This document shows positions 46,251-55,389 of a stretch of 64,000 bases of DNA, piece after piece. The notes under the pieces were generated by a model. That model did not search any database. It was not told the origin of the DNA and saw only the letters and a program-made list of their open reading frames with translations. A program made the translations under genes and the position numbers. Source of the DNA: Luteibacter sp. 9135 (GTDB lineage: Bacteria; Pseudomonadota; Gammaproteobacteria; Xanthomonadales; Rhodanobacteraceae); assembly GCF_000745005.1 (NCBI RefSeq), contig NZ_JQNB01000001.1, positions 310,001-374,000 on the forward strand. The letters are read 5' to 3'. Within the stretch, counting starts at the first letter, position 1; each line of letters begins with the position of its first letter.

Positions 46251-47006
46251 ATGCCTCGTTTCTTTTTCGCCCTCTTCGTTGGCGTCCTCGTCTCGCTGGC
46301 CGCAGGCGCGAGCGCCTTCGAGGCGCCGGTGGCCTGGTCCGTTTCGCGGCAGATGATCGTCGTGACCACGGATGACTGGAACACCGACCATGGCACGCTG
46401 CGCAGCTACGAGCGCGATGCCGGCGGTTGGCATGCGCTCGGCACGCCGGTGTCCGTCACTATCGGCAAGCACGGCAGCGCCTGGGGTATCGGCTTGCATC
46501 CGGCACCGACCGAGGGCCCGGTCAAGGTCGAAGGCGACGGTCGCAGCCCGGCCGGTATCTTCCGCATCGGCGAAGCGTTCGGTTACGCCGAAAGCAACAC
46601 CACGGCCCTGCCGTACCGCGGCCTGACCGCCTCGGACTATTGCGTGGACGTCGGCAGTTCGCCTTACTACAACCAGTTGGTCGACGAGACGAAGGTGGGC
46701 GAAGAGGCGGTCGCCGGCGCGACCGAGCCCATGCGCCGCGACCTGCACTTCAACGGTGACCACGCGTATCGGATCGGCTTCGTCATCGAGCACAACGCCG
46801 CGGGTCGCAAAGGGGCGGGCAGCTGCATCTTCGCGCACCTGTGGAAATCACCGACATCGCCCACCGCGGGCTGTACGGCGATGACCGACGAAGCGATGAA
46901 ACGCCTGCTCGGCTGGCTCGATCCGAAGAAGAAGCCGGTATTCGTTTTGTTGCCGCGTGCGGAGTACGGACGACTTCATGATGTGTGGAATCTACCTGCG
47001 CTGTAA
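46251..47006 (+). CDS. Exported L,D-transpeptidase (YkuD) family protein
   Basis: A 251-residue protein with a signal peptide (residues 1-22, ending GASA) and a YkuD catalytic region: His196 and Cys208 in FAHLWKSPTSPTAGCTAM. EGDGRSPAGIFRIGEAFGY is the conserved N-terminal half. Family members form 3-3 crosslinks or attach proteins to murein; the YafK-like subgroup can also hydrolyse such links, so either activity is possible. It is the last gene of the DUF819-NlpC-epimerase run (26-nt gap). The TAA stop coincides with the start of the downstream tandem repeat. Confidence 0.87.
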   Translation: MPRFFFALFVGVLVSLAAGASAFEAPVAWSVSRQMIVVTTDDWNTDHGTLRSYERDAGGWHALGTPVSVTIGKHGSAWGIGLHPAPTEGPVKVEGDGRSPAGIFRIGEAFGYAESNTTALPYRGLTASDYCVDVGSSPYYNQLVDETKVGEEAVAGATEPMRRDLHFNGDHAYRIGFVIEHNAAGRKGAGSCIFAHLWKSPTSPTAGCTAMTDEAMKRLLGWLDPKKKPVFVLLPRAEYGRLHDVWNLPAL

Positions 47007-47253
47007 CTGGTCACAGAGTGACCAACAGAACGCAAGTGAACGCTACCCAAGGCAAAAAGTGACTTATCCACATGGTTATGCAGGCAGTATCCACATCCGC
47101 TGTGGATAAAGCTTTACGAAGTCGAGGCTAACTGGTCACTAACTAATCAGTGCAACTCAAGTGGCTGTTACTAAAAGCGGATTCGGAGTTATGCACATGG
47201 TTATGCCGTCGATGTCCACACAGGTTGTGGATGAAGTCGGACGCAGGGTATGG
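47004..47253. repeat. 125-bp tandem duplication containing six DnaA-box-like sites
   Basis: Two units, 47004-47128 and 47129-47253, begin with the same 11 bases and stay in exact 125-bp register (roughly 60% identity by eye). The conserved parts are the DnaA-box-like sites. Unit 1 has TTATCCACA at 47064 (consensus), GTATCCACA at 47087 and TGTGGATAA at 47101 (inverted consensus). Unit 2 has TTATGCACA at 47189, ATGTCCACA at 47212 and TGTGGATGA at 47226, each at the same offset. CACATGGTTATGC is also conserved after the first box. No gene is seen here. Confidence 0.85.
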
Positions 47254-47364
47254 AACGTCCGGGTGTAGGAAACGCGGGGTCCGATGCTGTGCATCGCTTC
47301 ATTCGGTGGCGGAAGGTCGAGGGTTCGCGCACGTGCGTGCGCTCCTACGGGGCGACGATTTCTC
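47254..47364. other. Remainder of the LDT-sucD gap, with one REP-like repeat
   Basis: This completes the 422-bp gene-free stretch at 47007-47428. It holds no gene. A REP-like unit at 47323-47350 (GCGCAC/GTGCGC hairpin followed by GCTCCTACGG) shares the GCTCCTACG end with the repeat at 4205-4231. Confidence 0.65.
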
Positions 47365-47398
47365 AAAAAAAAACCGCGACCCGGAGGCCGCGGCTTTT
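47365..47398 (-). terminator. Terminator of sucCD
   Basis: On the minus strand CCGCGGCC and GGTCGCGG pair around a 4-nt loop (one mismatch) and are followed by nine T residues; a shorter T-run on the other strand makes it weakly bidirectional. Confidence 0.88.
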
Positions 47399-47428
47399 TC
47401 CGACACTCGCCTAGGCGAGCGACGTGTC

Positions 47429-48301
47429 TTACTTCATCAGACCCGCGAGGGTCTTGCCGAGGTCGGCCGGCGACTTGACCGTGGTCACGCCTGCCTTCTC
47501 GAGCGCGGCGAACTTGGCTTCCGCCGTGCCCTTGCCGCCGGAGATGATCGCACCGGCATGGCCCATGCGCTTGCCCGGAGGCGCCGAGGCACCGGCGATG
47601 AACGACACCACCGGCTTCTTGACGTACTGGCTGATGAACTCGGCCGCATCTTCTTCCGCGCTGCCACCGATTTCGCCAACCATGATGATGCCTTCGGTCT
47701 GCGGGTCGTCCTGGAACAGCTTCAGGCAGTCGATGAAGTTGAGGCCATTGATCGGGTCGCCGCCGATGCCGATGCAGGTGGACTGGCCCAGGCCTTCGTT
47801 CGTGGTCTGGAACACCGCTTCGTACGTGAGGGTGCCCGAGCGCGAGACGATACCGACCTTGCCCGGCTTGTGGATGTGGCCCGGCATGATGCCGATCTTG
47901 CACTCACCCGGGGTGATGACGCCGGGGCAGTTCGGACCGACCAGCACGACGTCCGGGTGCGACTTCAGCACGTTCTTGACGCGCATCATGTCGAGCACCG
48001 GAATGCCTTCGGTGATCGTGACGATGATCTTGATGCCACCGGCGATGGCTTCGAGGATCGAGTCGGCCGCGAACGGCGGCGGCACGAAAATCACCGACGC
48101 GTCGGCGCCGGTCTGGTCGACCGCGTCACGCACCGTGTTGAAGACCGGCAGGTTGATGTGCTCGGAACCACCCTTGCCCGGCGTGACACCGCCGACGACC
48201 TTGGTTCCGTAGGCAATCGCCTGTTCGGCGTGGAAGGTGCCCTGCTGTCCGGTGAAACCCTGGACGAGGACCTTGGTGTTCTTGTTGATCAGGACGCTCA
48301 T
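47429..48301 (-). CDS. sucD: Succinyl-CoA synthetase alpha subunit
   Basis: A 290-residue subunit that binds CoA and carries the phosphohistidine in [10 protein letters not shown] near the C-terminus. The start [20 protein letters not shown] and the segment [20 protein letters not shown] are typical. It works with SucC in the citric acid cycle. It starts 13 nt after sucC and is followed by a strong terminator. Confidence 0.98.
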   Translation of the reverse strand: MSVLINKNTKVLVQGFTGQQGTFHAEQAIAYGTKVVGGVTPGKGGSEHINLPVFNTVRDAVDQTGADASVIFVPPPFAADSILEAIAGGIKIIVTITEGIPVLDMMRVKNVLKSHPDVVLVGPNCPGVITPGECKIGIMPGHIHKPGKVGIVSRSGTLTYEAVFQTTNEGLGQSTCIGIGGDPINGLNFIDCLKLFQDDPQTEGIIMVGEIGGSAEEDAAEFISQYVKKPVVSFIAGASAPPGKRMGHAGAIISGGKGTAEAKFAALEKAGVTTVKSPADLGKTLAGLMK

Positions 48302-48314
48302 TTGAATATGCTCC

Positions 48315-49475
48315 TCAGGCCGCTGCGGCCACGGCCTTCTGGGCCGCATCGTTAAGATCGTCGGCTGGCGTGATCGCCAGGCCCGAGTTGGCCAGGAGCT
48401 TGCGACCTTCATCGACGTTCGTGCCCTGCAGGCGCACGATCACCGGAATCTGCAGACCCACTTCCTTCACGGCTGCGATGATGCCTTCGGCGATCAGGTC
48501 GCAACGCACGATGCCGCCGAAGATGTTGACCAGGATGGCCTTGACCTTGTCGGACGAGAGGATGAGCTTGAACGCCTCGGAGACGCGCTCCTTGGTGGCG
48601 CCGCCGCCGACGTCGAGGAAGTTGGCCGGCTCACCGCCCGCCAGCTTGATCACGTCCATCGTGGCCATGGCCAGACCGGCGCCGTTGACCATGCAGCCGA
48701 TCGTGCCGTCCATCGTGACGTAGTTGAGGTTGTGCTGGACGGCGGCCGCTTCGGCGGCGTCTTCCTGCGTGAGGTCGCGCATGGCGGCCAGATCGGCGTG
48801 ACGGAACTCGGCGTTGTCGTCCGAGTTGACCTTGCCGTCGAGCGCGGCGAGGTTGCCGTCCTCGAGGATGGCGAGCGGGTTGAGCTCGACCAGGGCCAGA
48901 TCTTTCTCATTGAACAGCTTGTAGAGGCCCAGCATGATCTTGACCAGCTGGCCGACCTGCTTCGGGTTCAGGTCCATCTTGAACCCGAGGTCGCGGCACT
49001 GGTACGGCTGCAGGCCTTCGACGAAATCCACCTGGAAGGTGTGGATGTCTTCCGGGGTCTCGGCGGCCACCTGCTCGATGTCGACGCCGCCATGCTTGGA
49101 GGCGATGAACGAGATCGACTTGGTGTCACGATCGGTGAGGATCGAGAGGTAGAGTTCCTTCGCGATGTCGGTCGCGTCGGTCACCAGCACCAGGTTCACC
49201 GGCAGCGCACGGCCGGCGGACTGGTAGGTTTCCATATTGGTACCGAGCATGCCCTTGGCGGCATCGCGGACGGCATCGAGGCTGCGGCAGAACTTGACGC
49301 CACCGGCCTTGCCGCGGCCACCGGCATGGATCTGGGCCTTGACCATCCACTGCGAGCCACCAAGGTGCTTGGCGGCGTCGACAGCGGCATCGGGAGAGTT
49401 GGCAACCTTGCCCGGCGGCACGGCGATGCCGTACTTGGCGAACAGTTCTTTAGCCTGGTACTCGTGGAAATTCAT
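48315..49475 (-). CDS. sucC: Succinyl-CoA synthetase beta subunit
   Basis: A 386-residue ATP-grasp subunit. The N-terminal [20 protein letters not shown], the nucleotide region [17 protein letters not shown] and the Gly-rich [17 protein letters not shown] are diagnostic. The ATG at 49475 is chosen by the family N-terminus; the longer frame is rejected. It is divergent from pilS, as in related Xanthomonadales. Confidence 0.98.
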   Translation of the reverse strand: MNFHEYQAKELFAKYGIAVPPGKVANSPDAAVDAAKHLGGSQWMVKAQIHAGGRGKAGGVKFCRSLDAVRDAAKGMLGTNMETYQSAGRALPVNLVLVTDATDIAKELYLSILTDRDTKSISFIASKHGGVDIEQVAAETPEDIHTFQVDFVEGLQPYQCRDLGFKMDLNPKQVGQLVKIMLGLYKLFNEKDLALVELNPLAILEDGNLAALDGKVNSDDNAEFRHADLAAMRDLTQEDAAEAAAVQHNLNYVTMDGTIGCMVNGAGLAMATMDVIKLAGGEPANFLDVGGGATKERVSEAFKLILSSDKVKAILVNIFGGIVRCDLIAEGIIAAVKEVGLQIPVIVRLQGTNVDEGRKLLANSGLAITPADDLNDAAQKAVAAAA

Positions 49476-49747
49476 TCGATACCTCGAGCGAACGGGAGAA
49501 GCGTGTGAATGCATGCGGGCCAGGAGCGGCCTGCACGGGAGTGGGGGATGCTTCGATCGATCACGCCAGAATGACGCAATACGGCCGCGTATTTTCCCGG
49601 AAGGCGCCCCGGATGGAAAGGGGCGCCGCGACATTGGCCCGGGATGGCCGGCCTGGGCTGCAGGAATGGTGTGTTGCCGCGCCCGCCGCCCCGCCTATAC
49701 TGGCCCTCATCGAGGCCCCGGGGGGCCACCGGCGGAGAACCATCCAC

Positions 49748-51391
49748 GTGTCCACGCCCGCGCCGACCAGCGCCTCCAGCTCGCGCGCCGTACAAAACAC
49801 GGCCCGCCACGAACTGTTCTTTTTCAACTACTTCCGGCTGGGTCAGGCCGCGGTCTACACCGCGCTGGCGTTCCGCCCCGAGCACATGAACTGGCCGGCC
49901 CTGCCGGAGCCCCTGGCTGCCCGGCTGCTCGCCCTGGCCTACCTGCTGGCCGCCCTGGTCATGGTCTCGCGCACCCGGATTTCCCTGCACCGCCCCGTCC
50001 TGATCGTCTCCATCGGTCTGACGCTGGACATCGCCGCCGCCCTGTTCGCCCTGATCCTCATGCACGACGTGCGCATGGGCGTGGCCATGATGCTGGCGGT
50101 CAACATGGCCACCGGGGCCCTGCTGCTGCCCTTCCGGCTGTCGATGTTCTTCGCGGCGCTGGCCACCCTGGCCATGCTGGGCCACTGCCTGTTCGACCTG
50201 GACGAACCCACCGCCAGCGACCGCGAATTGGTGGAATACGGGTTGTTCGGCGCGGCCTACTTCGCCTGCGCTTCGCTGTGCTACATGCTGGGCCGCAATA
50301 TCCGCGCGTCGGAGGCCCTGGCCGAGCAGCGCGGCATTGACCTGGCCAACCTGTCCCAGGTGAACGAGCTGATCATCCGGCGCATGAAGACCGGCGTGCT
50401 GCTGGTCGACGAAGGCAACCGTATCCACCAGCTCAACGAGTCCGCGTGGATGCTGATGGGCAACCCGTCGGCCGAACAGCGCGACCTGGGCAGCCTGGCG
50501 CCGGAACTGTCGCGGCGGCTTTACCACTGGCGCACGTCCGGCAAGCTGGACGAGAGCGCGACCATGCTGGCCGACGGCACTCCCGAGGTGATCCCCCGGT
50601 TCTCCCGGCTGGCGCCCAACGACGACTCCCATGTCCTCATCTTCCTCGACGACACCTCGCTGGTGTCACGGCGCGCCGAGGAGCTGACCCTCAGCTCGCT
50701 GGGGCGCCTGTCCGCGTCGATCGCCCACGAGATCCGCAACCCGCTGGCGGCGATCCACTACTCAGCCCAGTTGCTGGCCGAATCCACCGACATGAACGAT
50801 ACCGACCTGCGGATGGTCGAGATCATCAACAACCATTGCTCGCGGCTCAACGAGATCATTGAGAACATCCTGCAGTTGTCCCGCCGCGAGCGCTCGCGCC
50901 CGGAAACCCTGGACCTGAGCCAGTGGGTGCACCACTTCGTTACCGAGTACCGCCTGGGCAACGATCTGGGCGCGGACATCCTGCGCGCCGTCTCGGGCAG
51001 CGAGCCCGTGGCCGCCGTCGCGGACCCCCAGCACCTGCAACAGGTGATCTGGAACCTGGTCCAGAACGCCCTGCGCTACGGGCGCATGCCGGGTGAGCCC
51101 GCCCGCGTCATGCTGGTGGCCCGTCACTCGGAGGCCGGCATTCCCATCCTCGAGGTGATCGACCGGGGTCCGGGCATTCCGCCGAAGGTGGCCGCGCAGA
51201 TCTTCGAGCCGTTCTTCACCACGCACGAATACGGCACGGGCCTGGGTCTCTATCTGGCCCGGCAGATGACCGAGGCCAATCAGGCCGCCCTGGAATACGT
51301 GCGCGTGGCAGGCGGCGGCAGCTGCTTCCGGATCAGCCTCACGCCGCCCGCCCGCACGGCGGCGTCGGTGCCCCTGGCCGCGAGGGCGTGA
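49748..51391 (+). CDS. pilS: Type IV pilus sensor histidine kinase PilS
   Basis: A 547-residue inner-membrane kinase. Six hydrophobic segments occupy about residues 30-195, followed by a PAS-like domain (NELIIRRMKTGVLLVDEGNR), HisKA with H327 in SIAHEIRNPLAAIHY and an ATPase domain (NLVQNALRYG, DRGPGIPP, GTGLGLYLARQM). The GTG start at 49748 has GGAG about 10 nt upstream. It lies 67 nt before pilR, its response regulator. Confidence 0.94.
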   Translation: MSTPAPTSASSSRAVQNTARHELFFFNYFRLGQAAVYTALAFRPEHMNWPALPEPLAARLLALAYLLAALVMVSRTRISLHRPVLIVSIGLTLDIAAALFALILMHDVRMGVAMMLAVNMATGALLLPFRLSMFFAALATLAMLGHCLFDLDEPTASDRELVEYGLFGAAYFACASLCYMLGRNIRASEALAEQRGIDLANLSQVNELIIRRMKTGVLLVDEGNRIHQLNESAWMLMGNPSAEQRDLGSLAPELSRRLYHWRTSGKLDESATMLADGTPEVIPRFSRLAPNDDSHVLIFLDDTSLVSRRAEELTLSSLGRLSASIAHEIRNPLAAIHYSAQLLAESTDMNDTDLRMVEIINNHCSRLNEIIENILQLSRRERSRPETLDLSQWVHHFVTEYRLGNDLGADILRAVSGSEPVAAVADPQHLQQVIWNLVQNALRYGRMPGEPARVMLVARHSEAGIPILEVIDRGPGIPPKVAAQIFEPFFTTHEYGTGLGLYLARQMTEANQAALEYVRVAGGGSCFRISLTPPARTAASVPLAARA

Positions 51392-51458
51392 ACGGCGCCC
51401 TTTGCGCGGGACGCCGGGACGGTTACATTGGCTGTCATCACCGAACCTTTCGGAACCC

Positions 51459-52862
51459 ATGAGCAAGCAGTCCATACTGGTCATCGACGACGAACGCGAC
51501 ATCCGTGAGTTGCTGACCATCACCCTTGGGCGCATGGAGCTCGACGTCGACGCCGTGGGGAGCGTCACCGAAGCACGCAGCGCCCTGGCGTCCCGTCGCT
51601 ACGACCTGTGCTTTACCGACATGCGTCTGCCCGACGGCAGCGGCCAGGAGATCATCGAGCTGATCGCCGCCAACCATCCGGACATGCCGGTGGCGATGAT
51701 CACCGCCTACGGCAACGTCGATGCGGCGGTGACCGCCCTCAAGGCGGGTGCGTTCGACTTCGTGTCAAAGCCGGTGGATATCCACCTCCTGCGCCGCCTC
51801 GTCCGCACGGCCCTGCGCCTGTCCGAGGAGCGCCGGACCGAGAGCGGCGCCAAGGGCGCACCCGGTGCCGACCGCCTGATCGGCGATTCGCCGGTCATGA
51901 CCGAAGTGCGCGGCAAGATCGTCAAGCTGGCGCGCAACCAGGCGCCGGTGTACATCGGCGGCGAATCGGGCGTGGGCAAGGAACTGGTCGCCCGGCTGAT
52001 CCATGAGCTGGGGCCGCGTGCGGCCGGCTCCTTCGTGCCCGTGAACTGCGGCGCCATTCCGTCGGAACTGATGGAAAGCGAGTTCTTCGGCCACCGCAAG
52101 GGCAGCTTCACCGGCGCCCATGCCGACAAGGAGGGCCTGTTCCAGGCAGCGCAGGGCGGCACGCTGTTCCTCGACGAGGTGGCCGAACTGCCCCTGCACA
52201 TGCAGGTGAAGCTGCTGCGGGCGATCCAGGAAAAAGCCGTGCGCCCCATCGGCGGCCGTGACGAGATCCCCGTGGACGTGCGCATCCTTTCGGCCACGCA
52301 CAAGAACCTGGCCCTGCTGGTCGAGCAAGGCCTGTTTCGCCAGGACCTGTTCTATCGCATCAACGTGATCGAACTGCGCGTACCGCCGTTGCGCGAACGC
52401 CGCGGCGACGTGCCCAAACTGGCCGAGTTCGTCCTGCGCCAGCTCGCCGTGGAATCCGGTGGCGGCGCACCCGGCCGGCTGCAACCCGAAGCGCTGGCCG
52501 CGCTGGAGGCCTACCAGTTCCCGGGCAACGTGCGCGAACTGGAGAACATCCTCGAGCGCGCCATGGCCATGTGCGAAGGCGACGCCATCGAGGCGGAGGA
52601 CCTGATGCTGCCGCAGCGTACGGCGGCACCCTCACCTTCCGGTGCGGATGTCGCCTTGGGCGGCGTGGTTCCCCCGCCGGCCAGCGGACTCTCGGCCGGC
52701 GGCGCCGATGGCTCACTGGAAGATTTCATTTCCAACATCGAGCGCGACACCATCATCAAGGCGCTGGAAGAATCGCGGTACAACAAGACCGCCACCGCCA
52801 AGAAGCTGGGCATCACGTTCCGCGCCTTGCGCTACAAGCTGAAGAAGCTCGGGATCGATTGA
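51459..52862 (+). CDS. pilR: Sigma-54-dependent response regulator PilR
   Basis: A 467-residue NtrC-type activator. It has a receiver with D54 (CFTDMRLPDG), a central AAA+ domain with GESGVGKE, the sigma-54-contact loop GSFTGA (a GAFTGA variant with Ser) and a C-terminal Fis-type helix-turn-helix (NKTATAKKLGITFRALRYKL). It activates pilin transcription in response to PilS. The usual downstream pilus genes (pilB, pilA, pilC) are not present in the window. Its 3' end overlaps the convergent gene by 50 bp. Confidence 0.95.
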   Translation: MSKQSILVIDDERDIRELLTITLGRMELDVDAVGSVTEARSALASRRYDLCFTDMRLPDGSGQEIIELIAANHPDMPVAMITAYGNVDAAVTALKAGAFDFVSKPVDIHLLRRLVRTALRLSEERRTESGAKGAPGADRLIGDSPVMTEVRGKIVKLARNQAPVYIGGESGVGKELVARLIHELGPRAAGSFVPVNCGAIPSELMESEFFGHRKGSFTGAHADKEGLFQAAQGGTLFLDEVAELPLHMQVKLLRAIQEKAVRPIGGRDEIPVDVRILSATHKNLALLVEQGLFRQDLFYRINVIELRVPPLRERRGDVPKLAEFVLRQLAVESGGGAPGRLQPEALAALEAYQFPGNVRELENILERAMAMCEGDAIEAEDLMLPQRTAAPSPSGADVALGGVVPPPASGLSAGGADGSLEDFISNIERDTIIKALEESRYNKTATAKKLGITFRALRYKLKKLGID

Positions 52863-53220
52863 TGCGCCACCAGGCGTAGCCACGGCGCGCCGCCACGGTC
52901 AGGCTGCCGTAGACGATCGCCGCCACCACGGCGTTGAGGATCAGGCAGCCGAACAGCGCCCAGCCGCGGTGGAAATCCTCATCGGGTGACGGCAGCCGCA
53001 GCCAGGGCGTGATGAACAGCGGCACCTGCATGACCCCGCGCACGAGGTCGAACGTCAGGCCCTGCACGCATCGCGGGTAGAGGCAGGAGGTCTGCCAGAG
53101 CAGGAGCGACAGCGATGCCATGAGGTGCGCCAGGCTCGCGACGATGAAGCCGACGAGGCGCGTGGCGATCGTCATGCGACGCACGATGGCGTCGGCTTCC
53201 TTTTGCATATCCCAGAACAT
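52813..53220 (-). CDS. Small membrane hypothetical protein overlapping pilR
   Basis: A 135-residue protein with two or three membrane segments (about residues 18-40 LVGFIVASLAHLMASLSLLL; 84-106 WALFGCLILNAVVAAIVYGS). GGGAAG lies 7 nt before the ATG at 53220, which supports the start. Its last 16 codons overlap the 3' end of pilR on the opposite strand; the basic Ser/Ala tail encoded there may be poorly constrained. No family is recognised. Confidence 0.6.
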   Translation of the reverse strand: MFWDMQKEADAIVRRMTIATRLVGFIVASLAHLMASLSLLLWQTSCLYPRCVQGLTFDLVRGVMQVPLFITPWLRLPSPDEDFHRGWALFGCLILNAVVAAIVYGSLTVAARRGYAWWRINRSRASSACSARRGT

Positions 53221-53289
53221 CGCACTTCCCGAAGCCGTGGCGGCCTGCGGCAGCGCAGACACGTGTCGGGAAGACTTTAGTCGGATACC

Positions 53290-53309
53290 CCTTCCATCGA
53301 TATGGAAGG
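53290..53309. other. Perfect hairpin between two convergent/adjacent minus genes
   Basis: CCTTCCAT and ATGGAAGG pair perfectly around CGAT, about 45 nt past the stop of the REC-kinase-REC gene. It has no T-run on the minus strand, so a terminator role is uncertain. Confidence 0.45.
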
Positions 53310-53352
53310 ATTCTGAAAAATGCAGGCATTCCGCCAGGCGACCCGAAAGGGA

Positions 53353-54915
53353 TCAGCCGGCCTTGCCCTCGCTCGCCTCCAGCGCCTCGCGCACCTTGCG
53401 CAGCAGCGCGCGCGACTGGATCGGCTTGTGCAGCACGTAGAGGTGATCCAGTTGCGGCAGTTCGTCGAGGTTGGGCGGGGCGTCCGGCCGGGCCAGCAAC
53501 AGCACCGCACGGCTGTAGCCATGTTCGAGCAACGCAGCCAGCGTACGCACGCCGGTGAACAGGTTCATGTCGGCGTCCATCACCACGAGGTCCGGCACGC
53601 CGTGGGCCTCGATCCATTGCAGCGCGGCCGTGCCACTCTGGCTGGCGCCTGCCTGGTAGCCGTACGCATCCAGCGTGTCGACCAGCAGCGACAGCTGCAC
53701 GGCTTCCTCGACCACCACGAGCACGCGCTCGGCCTCGCCCTGGAGCGACGCATCCATGATGGAGGCCGGAGCGGCGTCCTCGTCTTCGCTGTTGAGCGGC
53801 AGGTAGAGGTGGAACTGCGTGCCTTCGCCCACCACGCTGCGCACGCGCATGAGGCCGCCATGGCTGGCGACGATGCGCTTGCACGAGAGCAGGCCGAGGC
53901 CCGTGCCGGTCTCCTTGGTGGTGAAGAACGGCTCGAACAGGCGCGACAGGACGTCCGGCGGCATACCCAGTCCCGTATCGATCACGGACAGGCGCAGGTA
54001 ACGGCCCGGGTGCGGCTGCTCGCCTTCCAGGAAGAAATCGTCCGCCAGGCTCGCCTGCGTGGTCTCGATACGCAGCGTGCCGCCGGCAGGCATGGCCTGG
54101 AAAGCGTTGAGGCTGAGGTTGAGCAGACACTGCTGCAGCTCGGTGTGGTTGCCCTCGAAGGTGACATCCGCGTCGTATACCTCGATCGTCATGTTGACGG
54201 TTCGCGGCACGCTGCCCTGCAACAGCAATTTCAAGGCATCCAGCAGGGCGCCCAGGCGCACCTGTTCCGCGCGCCGCGCGCCGCGCGCGAACGACAGCAT
54301 CGACGACACCATCTCCAGGCCACGGCGGCCGCAGTCACGCACCAGCGTGCCCAGGCGGGCGAGGCGCGGATCGTCGGCGTAGTCTTCCAGCGTATCGCCG
54401 GCCAGCAGCAGCGGCTGCAGCAGGTTGCGCAGGTCGTGGCTGAGGCCGCCTGCCAGCAGGGCCAGGCTCTCGAAGCGCTGCGCGCGGATCAGTTCCTGCT
54501 CCGCACGGGCGCGACCGCGCTGCTCTTCCGCTTCGCGCAGGGCACGCCTTACGGCGGACGCCAGTCGCGCCGTGTTGTGCTTGAGGATGTAATCCGTGGC
54601 GCCGTTGCGCAGCGCCTCGATGGCGGCTTCCTCACCCAAGGTGGCGGAAATGAAGATGAAGGGTATGGCGGTATTGCGTTCGCGCAGCAGCTGCAAGGCC
54701 CGCTCACCGCTGAAGGTGGGCAGGCTGAGGTCGGACAGCACGATATGCGGGTCGAACCCGTCGAGGCCCGCGAGGAACGCCGCCTCGTCGTCGACGAGCA
54801 ACACCTCGTAGTCGAGCCCGTCCTGCTCCAGCTCGGCCTGAATGAGCTCCGCATCGAGCTCGTTATCCTCCACCTGGAGGATGCGCACTTTCCGGTTCTG
54901 GTCCTGCCCACCCAT
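53353..54915 (-). CDS. Soluble receiver-kinase-receiver hybrid protein
   Basis: A 520-residue cytoplasmic protein with no membrane segment. It has an N-terminal receiver with D62 (LSDLSLP), then HisKA with H160 (GGLSHDLRNLLQPLL), an HATPase domain (LSLNAFQAMPAGG, DTGLGMPP, GTGLGLLSCKRI) and a C-terminal receiver-like domain (DLVVMDADMN). The kinase core resembles NtrB-type kinases. It is third in an operon after a CHASE3 kinase and a single-domain regulator (21-nt gap), so phosphate may enter through D62. Confidence 0.9.
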   Translation of the reverse strand: MGGQDQNRKVRILQVEDNELDAELIQAELEQDGLDYEVLLVDDEAAFLAGLDGFDPHIVLSDLSLPTFSGERALQLLRERNTAIPFIFISATLGEEAAIEALRNGATDYILKHNTARLASAVRRALREAEEQRGRARAEQELIRAQRFESLALLAGGLSHDLRNLLQPLLLAGDTLEDYADDPRLARLGTLVRDCGRRGLEMVSSMLSFARGARRAEQVRLGALLDALKLLLQGSVPRTVNMTIEVYDADVTFEGNHTELQQCLLNLSLNAFQAMPAGGTLRIETTQASLADDFFLEGEQPHPGRYLRLSVIDTGLGMPPDVLSRLFEPFFTTKETGTGLGLLSCKRIVASHGGLMRVRSVVGEGTQFHLYLPLNSEDEDAAPASIMDASLQGEAERVLVVVEEAVQLSLLVDTLDAYGYQAGASQSGTAALQWIEAHGVPDLVVMDADMNLFTGVRTLAALLEHGYSRAVLLLARPDAPPNLDELPQLDHLYVLHKPIQSRALLRKVREALEASEGKAG

Positions 54916-54936
54916 ATCAGTCGCCCGGCTCCTGGC

Positions 54937-55389
54937 TCAATCGCCGTCCGGGCGCTGGTTCAGCACCGCCCAGAAGTGGCCGAGCGTCTGCACGGCGGTG
55001 AAGAACTGCTGCACGTCGACCGGCTTGAGCACGTAGGCGTTCACGCCAAGGTCCCAGCTGCGGGCCAGGTCGCTCTCTTCGCGCGACGAGGAAAGGATCA
55101 CCACCGGCAGGCGGCGCCACCGCTCTTCCGTTCGCAGCTCCTTGAGGACTTCCAGGCCATCCTTGCGCGGCATTTTGATGTCCAGCAGGATCACCGCCGG
55201 ATCGCCCGGGTCACGCGTCGCGTAGGGGCCCCGGCGATGCAGCCAGTCGAGGCAGTCCACGCCGTCTTCCACGTGCACCACGGGATTGGCCAGCTTTGCC
55301 TCCCTCAGGGCGTCCATCGCCATTTCCGCATCGGCCATGGAATCTTCGACGATGAGGATCGTATGCAGCTTGGCCTTGGCGTCGATCAT
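54937..55389 (-). CDS. Single-domain response regulator (Rcp1-like)
   Basis: A 150-residue receiver-only protein. Phosphoacceptor D70 is in VILLDIKMPRKDG, the acidic pocket in IVEDSMAD, and the conserved Lys in YVLKPVD. The long loop before D70 and the terminal helix FFTAVQTLGHFW match the Rcp1 subclass that partners phytochrome-like kinases. Its start overlaps the kinase stop by 4 nt, so the two are coupled. No DNA-binding domain is present. Confidence 0.93.
   Translation of the reverse strand: MIDAKAKLHTILIVEDSMADAEMAMDALREAKLANPVVHVEDGVDCLDWLHRRGPYATRDPGDPAVILLDIKMPRKDGLEVLKELRTEERWRRLPVVILSSSREESDLARSWDLGVNAYVLKPVDVQQFFTAVQTLGHFWAVLNQRPDGD

Noticed and set aside
47004..47253. Calling the DnaA-box cluster the chromosomal origin
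   Set aside because: No dnaA, dnaN, rpmH, gidA or similar neighbour and no clear AT-rich unwinding stretch are visible; kept as a finding instead.
47150..48355. 401-codon open frame covering the repeat gap and sucD antisense
   Set aside because: It begins inside the DnaA-box repeat and continues antisense to sucD without any domain.
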